Origin: Molanna angustata
Taxonomy: Eukaryota; Arthropoda; Insecta; Trichoptera; Molannidae
Direction: 5' to 3'
Length of the DNA: 64,000 nt
Assembly (NCBI GenBank): GCA_963576475.1
Contig: OY754981.1
Location: forward strand, 15,012,716-15,076,715
Positions 35,210 to 47,031 of the stretch are shown in pieces (position 1 is the first letter of the stretch; the number at the start of each line of letters is the position of its first letter). The notes beneath the pieces were generated by a model, which saw only the letters and a program-made list of their open reading frames with translations, made no database searches and had not been told where the DNA came from. The translations under genes were made by a program, and so were the position numbers.

Positions 35210-36010
35210 ATTTAAAGTATTTTGTTATTTTTTTATACAAATGGTCGTAATATTTCATACGTATACGATACAACGTGGTTATTAAGAAACGATGTTTCCT
35301 ATTCAACTATTTTTTAATAAAAAAAATCAAAAAAAGCTTTTATTCACTTGACATTTAGCAATTTACGAAAAACCTCGGATCTATTAATCACCATAAAATC
35401 GACAAAGTAATTTAATTTTTGCCACTTCGGTAAATCGTAGTATTATTTTTTTCATACCCGAGTTCTGTGAACACCTCCCATTCCACTGTCTGTATAGCGT
35501 CTAGTGAGGGGAACGAAGGGTCTAACAACGGAATCGTTTTCATACAAACATTTCGTTGCTAAGGTAGCCCCTTTGACTGAACAACACCGATTGTCAAAAT
35601 GTTTTCAAAATACAGTCCATTTTGGTAAGAATAAAAAAGAAACGAAGTTACCGTTCTTAGGAAATCAGCTTTTGGGTTATCTACAGCAGTTAAATAAATA
35701 AAAATAAGAAACCAATTAAACAACTTAAGTTTAAAAATACACATTGATAATCAGATAGGGATCCAGATATTGTTAAAAAAATCATCGCGGATAAAAGAAA
35801 GTCCTGTAAACTGCAGTCTAAGAAGGAACTTATTATATCAAATCAGAGAGAATCTGTTTCATTGATAAATGCCTTTTGAAACGTATATAAATTTATGAAA
35901 AATCAAATTTATTTTTAGCTTAGTTTGAGTTAGTAATAAGTGGTTATTGAAGATAAGCGAAAATTCGTAAAAGTTAAAAAATTCAAATACTAACAAAATT
36001 GAGTTGATAT
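35210..36010. other. AT-rich DNA, no gene seen
   Basis: Short frames on both strands overlap at 35504-35744 and look like chance. No structure was recognised. Confidence 0.4.
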
Positions 36011-36131
36011 AAAGATTTTTAGTTTAATTTAAATTGTCTTCGGATAAACTGATGTTTTGACGATAGATCAAATTTTAATAGAATGTCATTTTGTCAGATA
36101 GTTTTGTTCTTATTGTTAATAAGTACACTAA

Positions 36132-36816
36132 ACAGTATTTTATGCTTGCACAATGTTTAATATAGCGATGGAAAATTCCATCCAACATGCAGGAATTCAA
36201 ACTACTGGCCATATAGGTATTAATATTAAATATGTCTGTGTAACTCCTAACCTATGCTGATGATATAGATGTAGTAAAGCGCCCAGAAAACGCGCTAAAA
36301 TCTCTTTCAGAGCCCTGGCTAAGTCAGCAAGAAACATGGGATGAGTAGTCAACGAGGCAAAAATAAAAATCCAAGCATACAAAATTGATGAGTATTCCTT
36401 CGAACATGTCAGTGAACAGTATCTCCACCGAAATCAAACGAAGAATAATGCTGAATAATCGTTAAGGATGACGAGAAAACCTCGAGATATTCGAAAGGAA
36501 GGTGCAGCGGAGGATATATGTCCCAATTTGTAACAATGGAAAGTGGCATATCAGATTCAACCAGGAGCTTTATGACCTTTACAAAGATCCCACCATCTCC
36601 AGAGAGATAATGATTAGGAGACTTAGGTGGGCCGGACATGGACAATAGAGACATCCTTAATGCAATTTTAATAAGAGCGCTTTGGGGAAGAAGGAGAGCT
36701 GGAAGGTTGAAATTTCGATGGTTGGACGGAGTTACGAGGGATGCTGATAGCATAGGCGTCCAGAACTGACGAAGACCCGATCCGGGTTGAAGAGCTACGG
36801 ATGATGATGATGAATA
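36132..36816 (+). pseudogene. RTE-type reverse transcriptase fragment, first copy
   Basis: It starts just before the palm with MFNIAMENSIQHAGIQTTGH, then the catalytic motif in TYADDIDVVKRPENALKSLS. After several frameshifts it gives EIFERKVQRRIYVPICNNGK, WHIRFNQELYDLYKDPTISR and EIMIRRLRWAGH. The tail is a (GAT)n run at about 36799-36812. It is 5'-truncated with many stops. The reverse-strand frames over it are shadows. Confidence 0.82.
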
Positions 36817-37294
36817 GTTTTTTATTTATAAAATTCCGAGATCAACTTTTTATATAATGCTGTAGTTTTATGAATATATGTATAATGGCTTTCTTAGTAG
36901 TCAAATAAAATCATATAAAGTAAGTTTAGTTTGTCGATCGACAATTCTTGATAGAACTCCATTGTACGTTGATATGTTATAAAATATATAAAAATACTTG
37001 GTAATAGTTCTATTGTATTTATTAGATTATTGACTCGTTTCGTGCAAAGCACATCGTCAGAATAGTGCTCTACAAGACTGAGACTAGTGGTTATATAAAA
37101 CATTTTCTGTCTGGATATATAACCACTTTTATTTAGTTTAATTTAAATTGTCTTAAAGAAAAAGAAAGTCTTTAAAGATTTTTAGTTTAATTTAAATTGT
37201 CTTCGGATAAACTGATGTTTTGACGATAGATCAAATTTTAATAGAATGTCATTTTGTCAGATAGTTTTGTTCTTATTGTTAATAAGTACACTAA

Positions 37295-37979
37295 ACAGTA
37301 TTTTATGCTTGCACAATGTTTAATATAGCGATGGAAAATTCCATCCAACATGCAGGAATTCAAACTACTGGCCATATAGGTATTAATATTAAATATGTCT
37401 GTGTAACTCCTAACCTATGCTGATGATATAGATGTAGTAAAGCGCCCAGAAAACGCGCTAAAATCTCTTTCAGAGCCCTGGCTAAGTCAGCAAGAAACAT
37501 GGGATGAGTAGTCAACGAGGCGAAAATAAAAATCCAAGCATACAAAATTGATGAGTATTCCTTCGAACATGTCAGTGAACAGTATCTCCACCGAAATCAA
37601 ACGAAGAATAATGCTGAATAATCGTTAAGGATGACGAGAAAACCTCGAGATATTCGAAAGGAAGGTGCAGCGGAGGATATATGTCCCAATTTGTAACAAT
37701 GGAAAGTGGCATATCAGATTCAACCAGGAGCTTTATGACCTTTACAAAGATCCCACCATCTCCAGAGAGATAATGATTAGGAGACTTAGGTGGGCCGGAC
37801 ATGGACAATAGAGACATCCTTAATGCAATTTTAATAAGAGCGCTTTGGGGAAGAAGGAGAGCTGGAAGGTTGAAATTTCGATGGTTGGACGGAGTTACGA
37901 GGGATGCTGATAGCATAGGCGTCCAGAACTGACGAAGACCCGATCCGGGTTGAAGAGCTACGGATGATGATGATGAATA
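37295..37979 (+). pseudogene. RTE-type reverse transcriptase fragment, duplicated copy
   Basis: This is the second copy of the pseudogene at 36132-36816, carried by the 1163-bp duplication. It has the same frameshifts and the same (GAT)n tail, so it was duplicated after it died and was not inserted independently. Confidence 0.85.
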
Positions 37980-38128
37980 GTTTTTTATTTATAAAATTCC
38001 GAGATCAACTTTTTATATAATGCTGTAGTTTTATGAATATATGTATAATGGCTTTCTTAGTAGTCAAATAAAATCATATAAAGTAAGTTTAGTTTGTCGA
38101 TCGACAATTCTTGATAGAACTCCATTGT

Positions 38129-38409
38129 ACGTTGATATGTTATAAAATATATAAAAATACTTGGTAATAGTTCTATTGTATTTATTAGATTATTGACTCG
38201 TTTCGTGCAAAGCACATCGTCAGAATAGTGCTCTACAAGACTGAGACTAGTGGTTATATAAAACATTTTCTGTCTGGATATATAACCACTAGTCTCAGTC
38301 TTGTAGAGCATTATTCTGACGATGTGCTTTGCACGAAACGCGTCAATAATCTAATAAGTACAATAGAACTATTACCAAGAATTTTTATATTTTTATAACA
38401 TATCAACGT
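38129..38409. repeat. Foldback with ~131-bp arms and 18-nt loop
   Basis: The left arm 38129-38260 (ACGTTGATATGTTATAAAAT to CTAGTGGTTATATA) is a near-perfect reverse complement of 38279-38409. The loop is AAACATTTTCTGTCTGGA. CATATAAAGTA stands at about 38075 and again at about 38410, possibly a target duplication. The left arm also occurs alone at 36966-37097 in the first duplicate copy. Confidence 0.85.
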
Positions 38410-38410
38410 C

Positions 38411-39705
38411 ATATAAAGTAGGTAACAATTAGCGCTCACTTATTTTCTTTTTAAATAAAATAAAAGGTTGCAAAGCACGGATTTGGTTTGCGTGGTTAAT
38501 TTTCCACTGAGGCACGCAGTTTTGTGACCTTACACGACCCTGACTTCAGAACTATCGGGTCCGGTTGAAGGAGTCTATAAAATATGCTAATTCTTACAGC
38601 TTTTTGCTTGTTAGTTACATCATCGTCGTTTTATTTAGAGTTTCTAAATGAACGTACTTCGAAGAAAGGTCGTGCAAGATTTATATCATTTTATTTAACG
38701 TAGGGGACGAATCAAATTGCTGAGAGTTAAAGTCAACGATCATAATATCCGCTACAATGATTGATTGATAATAATCTTCGCTACCAAGATTGATTGAAAA
38801 TAGATTCTGAAATAGTTTAGATTAATAGTAAATATTTTGATATTTTTAATTTAGAAAATCAAGATCTCATCGGAAACTATTTCGGCACAACACTCAATTA
38901 TCGGACTTCCAATAGGGTTTGTGTTGTTAACAGTTCTTTGCACCTTGTTTAGTGTTCAATTTATGTATTTTTACTCGACAGAAGATAAAATTAATTCGAA
39001 CTGTTACTAAAGTCAAACGACTATCATTATGCTACGGTAACCGACGATAATTTCATATAGTTTCGTTTAATCTAAACGGCTTTTTACAATAATAAACAAT
39101 ATGTATGTTTTTTGTACTTACTTTAGTTATACAGTAATTAAAAATGTATATTAGGTATTTGAAATTTTTCATATACCTAACTCAATATTTTTTTTTAATT
39201 TCTCGATTATTATATTTATAAAGACACATAAGTTTAAAAACTATTACAAAAATTATATTATAAACATTTTCAATACAAAAATAAGTAGGTACACAAGTTA
39301 AAGATAAAATTTATTCAAAACATAGTATTTAGGTACCTATCAGAATATTAAAGGAAAAATCATTTTCGCGAGTTTGCATTATACATTATAGATAGATATA
39401 GAAAAATTGTGTTTTATTTTTAATAACATTAAAACTTTAGTTTCAATAGAATAGAAAAAAAAATTCAACGAAGTAAAACGGTATTTTCTACATTTTTTGG
39501 TTTAAAATATGACCAAGCATTTTCATTTAGACGATTTAGTGACAAGGTCAACAATTTACGTTGCAAAGAATCTAAAAATGCATGATTTATAAATGTATAC
39601 AATGAAATAAAGGGTCTGAATGGAAATTTATTCCGAAATAATGTTCCGAAGTGGTATAGAATAAATATTGCATAAAAAAACTAAAATATAGTTATTGAGG
39701 AAAGC
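38411..39705. other. AT-rich DNA, no gene seen
   Basis: No coding, RNA or repeat structure was recognised. Confidence 0.4.
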
Positions 39706-39720
39706 ATTGGATTGAGGTAA

Positions 39721-40349
39721 TAATTTAAAATAATTTCATTTCTTTGGTCGCTTTTTTCATTGCTTAAGGACTGTTACTTATACTAATTTATCATATTGTT
39801 ATCTCATCATTTAAATTGTTTGCTTTTTATTTGTATTATAATTATTGCATATTGAATTGTTTTGTTGACCAATGAAGGTTTATTGATTGCTTAATTTTTT
39901 TTAATGCTATGTGTTTACTTATTAATTGTATTATACTATTACATACTGATTTGTTTGTTGACCTATGATTTGTTATTGGTTGCTTTACTAATTTCTTTCA
40001 TTGCTATGAAGTGTTAACTTATTTATTTGTTTATTGATTGCTTTCAAATTGGGATATTTTTTCATTACTTACTATGAGTATAATTCTTCTTTTTTAATTT
40101 CAATATTATAATCATGTAGCTAGAAGTGGACTTGTTATTAAAATTGTGATAAAATTGTCCTTACTTAAAACAGGAATTACTCCTAGTTAGATAGACAAAG
40201 ATTTATTGGAGGAACTAAAAAACATGGTACTTCCCAACAACTATTTTATTTTATTTTATACACAGTAAATCATAAATTGAATGTTCAAAAAACCTTAGTT
40301 CCTGTATATATTTTGTTATGGAAAATAAATAAATATTATTATTATTATT
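39721..40349 (+). mobile_element. LINE 3'-UTR insertion with 15-bp target-site duplication
   Basis: ATTGGATTGAGGTAA occurs at 39706-39720 and 40350-40364. Between them lies 629 bp of T-rich DNA ending in AAATAAATAAA and (ATT)n, the expected 3' tail orientation. The body has loose internal repeats around TTGTTGACCAATGA and TTGTTGACCTATGA. No coding part was recognised, so it is a UTR-only, 5'-truncated insertion. Confidence 0.75.
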
Positions 40350-40364
40350 ATTGGATTGAGGTAA

Positions 40365-42030
40365 ATCTGTCAAAACAATAGACTGATGTAAAAGTCAAGT
40401 CAAAATAATAATGTTATGATCAGCCTTCTTTCTTTCTCACTTTCACCGTATATCTATATTGATTATATTTGACCTTCTCAGTCGCAGTTTCTCACAAATA
40501 ATACGACCTTCGTATGATAAGCACATTCTTTCCATTTACGGCCGGAAAATTCAGCGCCTGAATTATGACACAGAGTCAGAATTTCTGATTCAGATAACAT
40601 ATATATTTCTTTCAATTTTCTTTCGTAAAAAAAGGCTCCAGCTCATATCTACATTCAGTACCTGCATTTAGAAATAATGTCTTTGCATATATTTTCTATG
40701 GCGAGATATTTATTCAATAATTTACGGCATAAATTACTTTTACTTTTAACTTTTACAAACTTACATTTAAAAACCCACATTGTAAACAAAATCAGAGAAA
40801 AGTAAAAACTAAAGGAAAAGCTACCTATGTACATATTAAAACAGAATAATGTACGTGTGCCAGCAAACAGGAAAAAGTACACATTTGAACTAAAAAAAAA
40901 ACAATCAAAAAGAAACAGTGCAATGTCCTCAAATTAAAAAATAAACAATAAAAAATATCAGCACTGAAAATATCACAAGTTGTCTTTTATAAAATATATA
41001 TATATAAAGCATTATTTTGATTCAAATAAAAACAAAGACAAATATTTTTAATGTATATCCTATTATTTAGATTCAAACGAAACAAATATTTATTGATTTA
41101 ACAATTTCTAATATTTATTAATTTAGTTTTTTATTTGTAGAATCACGTGCATAAAGGCAGGTTTACTGTCATGAATGCAATCTCTTCCAAGCACTGTGAA
41201 ACCTCTAGTAAATTTGGTGCAGCAAAATATATTAAATAAAAACACAGCGAGACAAATGAAAAATAAATAATACGATTTCAACATACAGATTTATCACAGC
41301 AACGAGGAAATGAAAAAGAGAATGAATGGATACAAAAGGAATATGTTTTAATAGTTATTTGTAACAACATATTTTTTTTAGTTTTTCTTATATGTGTTCA
41401 GATTATGTCAGACATTTTTTTCGTAATTAACTCACTACTTGTGCAGAGTGCAAAATTTTGTTTACCTTAAATTGAATCAATTAAATTTATTAAAAGATAT
41501 ATTTTATAAAAAATCAATTAAATCACATACATTCAGATATTACCGTTAGTTTCGTTTATGCAGTCCTAAAAAATGTTTCATGACGATATTCCAAATATTA
41601 TACCTAAAAAACTTTTGATAGTTCTTCAAAGTACTAACCATTGTTTCAATAATTATACGAGTATAAAAGGTTTTTATTTTCGACTCTTTCATACATCACT
41701 TCTTACACCATAATTATTTTCTTTTTTCAACATCCTATCCTCATCTTTTGTTGAAGCAGCAATGTGATATTTATTTATTTTATTTGAGTTAAATTTGGAC
41801 AAAAAACAGCGTTAAGACATAAACAATACAATAATGGCATCAGGTATTAAAGCCTATTACATTTTGTCGTTGTGATTTAGGAAACAAAAATATTACAAGT
41901 TTATAAACAATCAAAAACATTAAACCATGTATACAAAACTATGTAATTAATCCAAAACATAAAACGTAGGTACACTTATACGTAATACTTATACACTTAT
42001 ATGTTATTCCAATTTAATTTATGTACTTTT
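40365..42030. other. AT-rich DNA, no gene seen
   Basis: Frames at 40459-40671 and 40655-40882 lack motifs and overlap on opposite strands. A T-rich run at about 41770 could be a reversed LINE tail. Confidence 0.4.
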
Positions 42031-42035
42031 TTATA

Positions 42036-42134
42036 GTTATAATGTCCGCCATTTATGTAATTTTTACGGTTATAATGTCCGTCGTTTATGTAATATTTAG
42101 AGTTATAATGTCCGCCGTTTATAATTTTTTTGAG
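42036..42134 (+). repeat. 33-bp tandem repeat, three units
   Basis: GTTATAATGTCCG begins at 42036, 42069 and 42102. The units translate to a repeated MSAVYVIF pattern because 33 is a multiple of three, but there is no wider gene context. Confidence 0.8.
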
Positions 42135-42387
42135 TTACGTGAATTATGTAATATGAAAATTTTAAGAGTTTTTTTTTCAATTAGCCGTTACGTGAAAAAC
42201 TACACAAAATAATACGTAATACTTGGTGGTCGATGCTTATAGAAAAAAATATTAATTTTCTTTATTATTGAAAACAATCGACAAAACGTTTGCGTATATT
42301 TCACTTGGATTTACAATTATTCAAGTAGTAGCTCTCACGCACACACTTATAACTAATAGCTTTGTACGTTAAATCATAAAATATGTT

Positions 42388-42800
42388 ATTTTTATTGACA
42401 AACTTTTTAACATCTCAATAGAGACGAAGTTGGGATATTATAGAAGAACCAGGAACTCAAGGCACCTAAAGGGCTTACGACCTGTGATTGGCTGGTTTAC
42501 GTGATCACTTTATGCGCTTGCGCAACGTTCACCAATTATGCCTTCTTATTGAGTTCCCTTATCAATGTAATTTTTGAAAATTCTATATATTTGAATAATG
42601 TGTAGGTACATCACTTCACTGAAAATAAGGAATTATAATATTGCCATCTATGAAGTAACGATAAAACCTTTTTTTGTAACGCCATCTTTTGAATTGTTAG
42701 ATACACATTATTCAAATAAATAGAACTCAAAAATTACATCGATAAGGCAACTCAATATGAAGGCATAATTGGTGAACGTTGCGCAAGCGCATAAACTAAA
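42388..42800. mobile_element. Foldback/TIR element, copy 1 (long loop)
   Basis: The start ATTTTTATTGACAAAC and GAGACGAAGTTGGGATATTA match copy 2 at 54974. The inner arms pair: GCGCTTGCGCAACGTTCACC with AATTATGCCTTC on the left and their reverse complement at about 42754-42795 on the right, closing over a ~200-nt AT-rich loop. The outer right arm is missing. Confidence 0.7.
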
Positions 42801-42924
42801 GCGACAACTAACCCTTTGCAAAATGAGCATCCTATTAAGAGAAATAAAAATTCTTATGACTATATTTAGTTCATTTTATTTGACCTACCTATTTAAATAT
42901 TCGTCTTTAAGACATGGAATTTAA

Positions 42925-43362
42925 ACTAGTTGCATGTAACACATGAGATCCAACTGTCGATAGCGATAGTATTTATAGTTGTAGAATAAGTACCAAACTA
43001 TAAACTCATAAATACAAATTATTTAATATTTTAAAATATTTGTATTCTATACAACACATGTACCTAGGTAGTCAAGATAGGATAGTATGGAGGTCAGTCT
43101 TCTTTTCCTACCCAGAATATGAAAACAGCATGATGGTACACAAAACTCACATAACACAAAACACAAAACTCACTTAAAATGTTTTACTCCGAATTCTGAG
43201 TAAATCCATGTATGGGAACATATATGCTGCGATGCCTCTAATTCGTGTTATTAGCATGCAAAAAGTCCACTACGCCATACAAAATGTTCCTTCGTACACG
43301 CATCTTGGCTTAATAATGTCGATTCATTCAGAGAATTGAATTGAACGAATCGACAGTTGGAT
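42925..43362 (-). mobile_element. Family T TIR element, internally deleted copy C (438 bp)
   Basis: Both ends are present: ACTAGTTGCATGTAACACAT and ATCCAACTGTCGATAGCG at the left, GAACGAATCGACAGTTGGAT at the right. The middle ~500 bp of copies A and B are gone, between GCATGATGGTAC and the ACTCACATAA region. This is the usual path to a MITE. Confidence 0.8.
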
Positions 43363-44030
43363 AACTTGTCATAACATTATGCCACGGCAGTTATCAACAT
43401 TCATAAGAAAGGCAGAAAGACATTAAGAAAGGCTAAAGACAGGAGGATTTAAGGAGAGAATGCAACATTGGTTGACATGACTTTCAGGAATGAAGAGCAC
43501 CACTAAATGGAAGAATCAAACGAAATTTAAATAAAAATAATAAAGTGAAGATAATCTGGATGTTGAATTATTCTAGTATTATAAAATAAAACAAACATTT
43601 ACTCTGTTTAAAACTATAATATTTCTTTATAATTGCGATCGTTTCAAAGCTAAACACCCCACCATTAAGCTGATTATACAATTTAGCTATTTTGTTTATT
43701 TTAGTATTGTTTAAAATACAAGACTTTTGAGAATGTATTCTGGATGAAGGTTACTTGGGGCGGAACATGTGTAAAGTTTAATGTTCTAATATATACGCGT
43801 ATTTCCCCTTAATACTCTAAGAAGAAACGTAAATCTTAAAAGCAATGAGTACACCATTGCGCACTATGTAGTACACCTAATTACCCATATTAGTTACGTA
43901 AAAACAATTTAAGTCAAGTATTGAAATGTTACAAAAAAATATTTCTAACAATTTTGTTTATTTAAATTCACATTTTTTCAAACCACGAGTGAGTTGAGAA
44001 GATCAGTCTCAGGATAAATAAAACTAACAG
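43363..44030. other. AT-rich DNA, no gene seen
   Basis: No recognised coding or structural element was found. Confidence 0.4.
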
Positions 44031-44369
44031 TAAGTGACTTGACCAGATATTGTGACTTGTTTCGCGAGATCGTCTGCTATTTCATTTCCAGTGATACCAC
44101 AATGGAAGGGGGTATCCTTGCTATCACTATATCAATGTTTTCAAGATGAAGATCATACATAATGGATTTTATATCGGGAATGATTTGACTAAAGCTACTA
44201 GAAAATGAAGCGGTTGCAAGGCAAGTAACTAGAGAGAGGGAATCTGAAAGAATTATAGTTTTTTCTAATTTATAATTTTTAATAGATATTAATGCCTGTT
44301 TTAGGGCGAAACACTCTGCGGTGAACACAGAAGTACTGTGTGGTAAACTCCGGATCCAGATGAATCCTC

Positions 44370-44468
<99 letters not shown>

Positions 44469-45300
44469 AACGGAATAAATTTTTATGTGAACATGTGAAT
44501 GCCAGTCCGAATTGATCTTATTGTGGGTAGTGATGTGCTCCTGCTGGGAGGCTGAACATGATAGATGGAAAATCATATTTTGGACGTCTATATAGCATAG
44601 ATATCTACTCAAGATTGTTACATAGTAACGGTTTCGGTTTTTGGTTCCGATATCGATTTTTATTATAGATATAATTGAGTGTATCAATGCTTTTAAAGAG
44701 AGGGTAGTTTTTGTATACTATTCTCTTCATAAGAAATCGTTTAGCTAAGGTACCTGGAATGAACTCTATCGATTTTTATTTCTAAGCAAGCTGGAAGTGG
44801 ATCAAAAAGAAATGATGCATAATCCAGATGGCTTTTTACCAGTGCATTGTATATATTCTTCAACGTTGTGTGGTGTGATGCCCAGGATACACCACAGACG
44901 GCTCTCAGTCGTATTTAGATATTATAAAATTAATGTGATTTGTCCACAGCAGTTTGCTCTCTAGTATACATCCCAAGAATTTAATCTCTGTCACTTGAGG
45001 AATTGGGGTATTATTGAGTGACATGCTTATGAGAGGGTTCACGTGTTTCCTACAGAATGCTGAAGAGAGAGCTTCCTAGAGAATGCTGAAGAAAGTTCTG
45101 GGACAGCCAATCACTCATCTTTGATAATGATTCGAAGAACATCTGTTTTGCAATGTCAAGTTTTATGATGATTATTCTTTCTGAGAGTAAGTTGAATATC
45201 AGTCTAGCAAAAGAAGGGGGAATATAATAATTTATTATACAATGTATGCAAGCATACATTGTCGTATGCAGCATTTATGTCTAGGAACAGACAAATGGTA
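44030..45300 (-). pseudogene. Decayed I/jockey-group LINE: reverse transcriptase plus RNase H
   Basis: Reading down from 45300 on the minus strand: palm motif A as TICLFLDINAAYDNVCLHTL (catalytic D), then a gap where motifs B and C should be. The thumb follows as QVTEIKFLGCILESKLLWTN and AVCGVSWASHHTTLKNIYNA with LVKSHLDYASFLF. RNase H comes last as [33 protein letters not shown] and, after a frameshift, FHCGITGNEIADDLAKQ. RNase H places it in the I-like group. Stops, frameshifts, the deletion and a (CT)n expansion make it inactive. Family T copy D cuts its 5' side. Confidence 0.82.
44372..44468. repeat. (CT)n microsatellite inside the LINE
   Basis: About 97 bp of nearly pure CT (GA on the minus strand) lie just upstream of the RNase H segment. 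Poly-SL and poly-RE frames across it are artefacts. Confidence 0.97.
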
Positions 45301-45318
45301 TCTTAAAAGATTTGTAGG

Positions 45319-45433
45319 CCTATAACTGTTTATGTATTCTGATAATTTGGGCTATTCTACACGCATCTTGGCTTAATAATGTCGATTCATTCAGAGAATT
45401 GAATTCTCATGAACGAATCGACAGTTGGATTAG
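45319..45433 (-). mobile_element. Family T TIR element, very short copy D
   Basis: An internal piece (AGGCCTATAACTGTTTATGT to TTTGGGCT) is joined directly to the terminal block (ACACGCATCTTGGCTTAATA to CGAATCGACAGTTGGAT). Most of the element is deleted. It abuts the LINE at about 45300. Confidence 0.65.
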
Positions 45434-45587
45434 TTGATCCACAGGACTAACATCTCTACGTCTTTTTACGATTTTCTGCCAACTGAATATCAGGTGCCTC
45501 CGCCATTATTATTTGATAATATTAAATCATAAAAAGATTTGACGTAGAAAGAAAAAGAATTCAGAAACTACTTCCTTTTTAAATAAA

Positions 45588-45770
45588 CCAACTCTTTACG
45601 TAAAGAAAAAAATAATTATGTAATACCCACAGTGTTCAGGGGAAAAAAACTCTATACGTAAAGAAAAAAGAAGAAAAAATAAATACATAATACACCCAAT
45701 ATGCCAAGGAGAAAACAAATTCTATACGCAAAGAAAAAAAGAATAAAAATATAATACACCCGAATAAAAC
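45588..45770 (+). repeat. Degenerate ~70-bp tandem repeat, three units
   Basis: CTTTACGTAAAGAAAAAA, CTATACGTAAAGAAAAAA and CTATACGCAAAGAAAAAA recur with TAATACCCACA or TAATACACCC between them. No coding content was found. Confidence 0.65.
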
Positions 45771-45774
45771 ACCT

Positions 45775-46887
45775 ACTTACGTACAAAACTAAAATTAAAT
45801 AGAACAAATAAAATGGAACGAACTCACCAATTCGTTGAAGGACAAAATATAAAAATAAAGATATTTAACTTATATTTAACTAATTAAATTGAAACAAAAA
45901 CTAAAATATAAATCAAATATATTTTTCACAATGAAATAAACAAAAACAAATTATATTTATATAGTTTCTGCCACTTTTAATCGCTCGATTTGAATCAATT
46001 CACCGGAGAAAAAAGTCACGTCTGTCACTTTCAAGTAAAACAAGATAATCCACATATGGTATAATAACAATATGAATTGTATTCAATATATTTTAAATGT
46101 GTCACAAAGTCAGATCCAAAAATGTGAATGGTATAAAAAAAGTTTATGTAAAAGAAGACTGGTGCATTTGAGTTTTATTTTGTGACCAGAAGTACGAGGT
46201 TAACGTTATGACCAAAGAGTATAATATACATATAATACCTACGGTTACGATCTGACGATATGAGAAGCAACCATGGCGCCTCCCGGGCGGCGCGGCTACG
46301 CTACGCTAAACTAACGTCAAGTTATTGCTAAACTTAAATAAGGTCTGTCATTTGGAAAAGTTTTTATATTGATGAAAAAAGTCATTAACGCAGATGAATA
46401 TTCTAGAAGCTTTTCCCCTACAGCTCACTTAATTAAAGAGTTGCGATTTATTTTGCGTTAAATTGTTGTAACATTTTAAATAAATTTTTAAGAGTTTTTC
46501 TAGATATATTAGTAAGCATGAAACTATCAAACAAAGTTTAATTTTTGATATCGCTACAACTACTGAATTTTGAGTTATACGCGACTATATAGTTTGGGGA
46601 GATCTTACTCAAATTCTTTAATTTGCATTGTTGTAATTCGCCTGTCAATAGATGTTCAAATCTTCCGAAACTAGTCGCATATAAATCAAAATTAAGTGGT
46701 TGTATCGATATTAAATATTTATTTTTTATGTATAATGTGGTTGTTGCTGATATTTATACGAATGAAATTAAAACAAACTTACCTACATAAAAATGAAAAG
46801 TAAATCAAAATATTAAAAGCATAAAATATTTTTCAATATCCTGATTATTTTAGTTGTGGGAATTCATTTTTTTTGTTGTTGTTTCAG
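45775..46887. other. DNA just upstream of the gene's first recognised exon, with a GC patch
   Basis: Mostly AT-rich DNA that should be intron, since 46888 follows a splice acceptor. At 46272-46310 a GC-rich block includes CAACCATGGCGCCTCCCGGG; that ATG opens only 13 codons. An alternative promoter cannot be excluded, but nothing else supports it. Confidence 0.4.
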
Positions 46888-47031
46888 TTTGTCTGGTCCT
46901 CCTGAGCCTCCCGAAGTTCTTGATCCAGACCCCGTAATGTTGGCTCCACGGGAACGTACCAGTGCTAGGGCTGGGGCATCACCAGGACTTCTTAGGAGGA
47001 GATACTCCGTTCCTGAGACTGTCATGAGAAA
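46888..47031 (+). CDS. Exon 1 of the visible part
   Basis: The acceptor TTTTGTTGTTGTTTCAG precedes it, and the donor GTGAGT follows AGAAA at 47032. It encodes LSGPPEPPEVLDPDPVMLAP then RERTSARAGASPGLLRRRYS and VPETVMRK. One base is borrowed from the previous exon, and it ends in phase 2 (AA of a Lys codon). It is Pro-rich at first, then Arg-rich. RRYSVP fits a 14-3-3 mode-I type site (R-x-x-S-x-P). Confidence 0.8.

Larger units (their letters stand above)
36011..38290 (+). repeat. Tandem segmental duplication, period 1163 bp
   Basis: 36011-37127 and 37174-38290 match base for base where I compared them, apart from A at 36359 versus G at 37522. A 46-bp junction (37128-37173) separates them and repeats TTTAGTTTAATTTAAATTG, the string that also starts each copy. 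Each copy contains an RTE pseudogene and the left arm of a foldback. Only the second keeps the right arm. Confidence 0.92.

Noticed and set aside
36197..36753. Minus-strand frames of 61 and 114 codons, repeated at 37360-37916
   Set aside because: They lie opposite the plus-strand RTE pseudogene, whose motifs are clear, and are copied only because the whole segment is duplicated.
44279..44687. Arg/Glu and Ser/Leu repeat proteins
   Set aside because: They only translate the (CT)n microsatellite.
46272..46312. ATGGCGCCTCCC as a promoter-proximal start codon
   Set aside because: The frame stops after 13 codons and no in-frame donor to the next exon was found. It is kept only as a GC patch.
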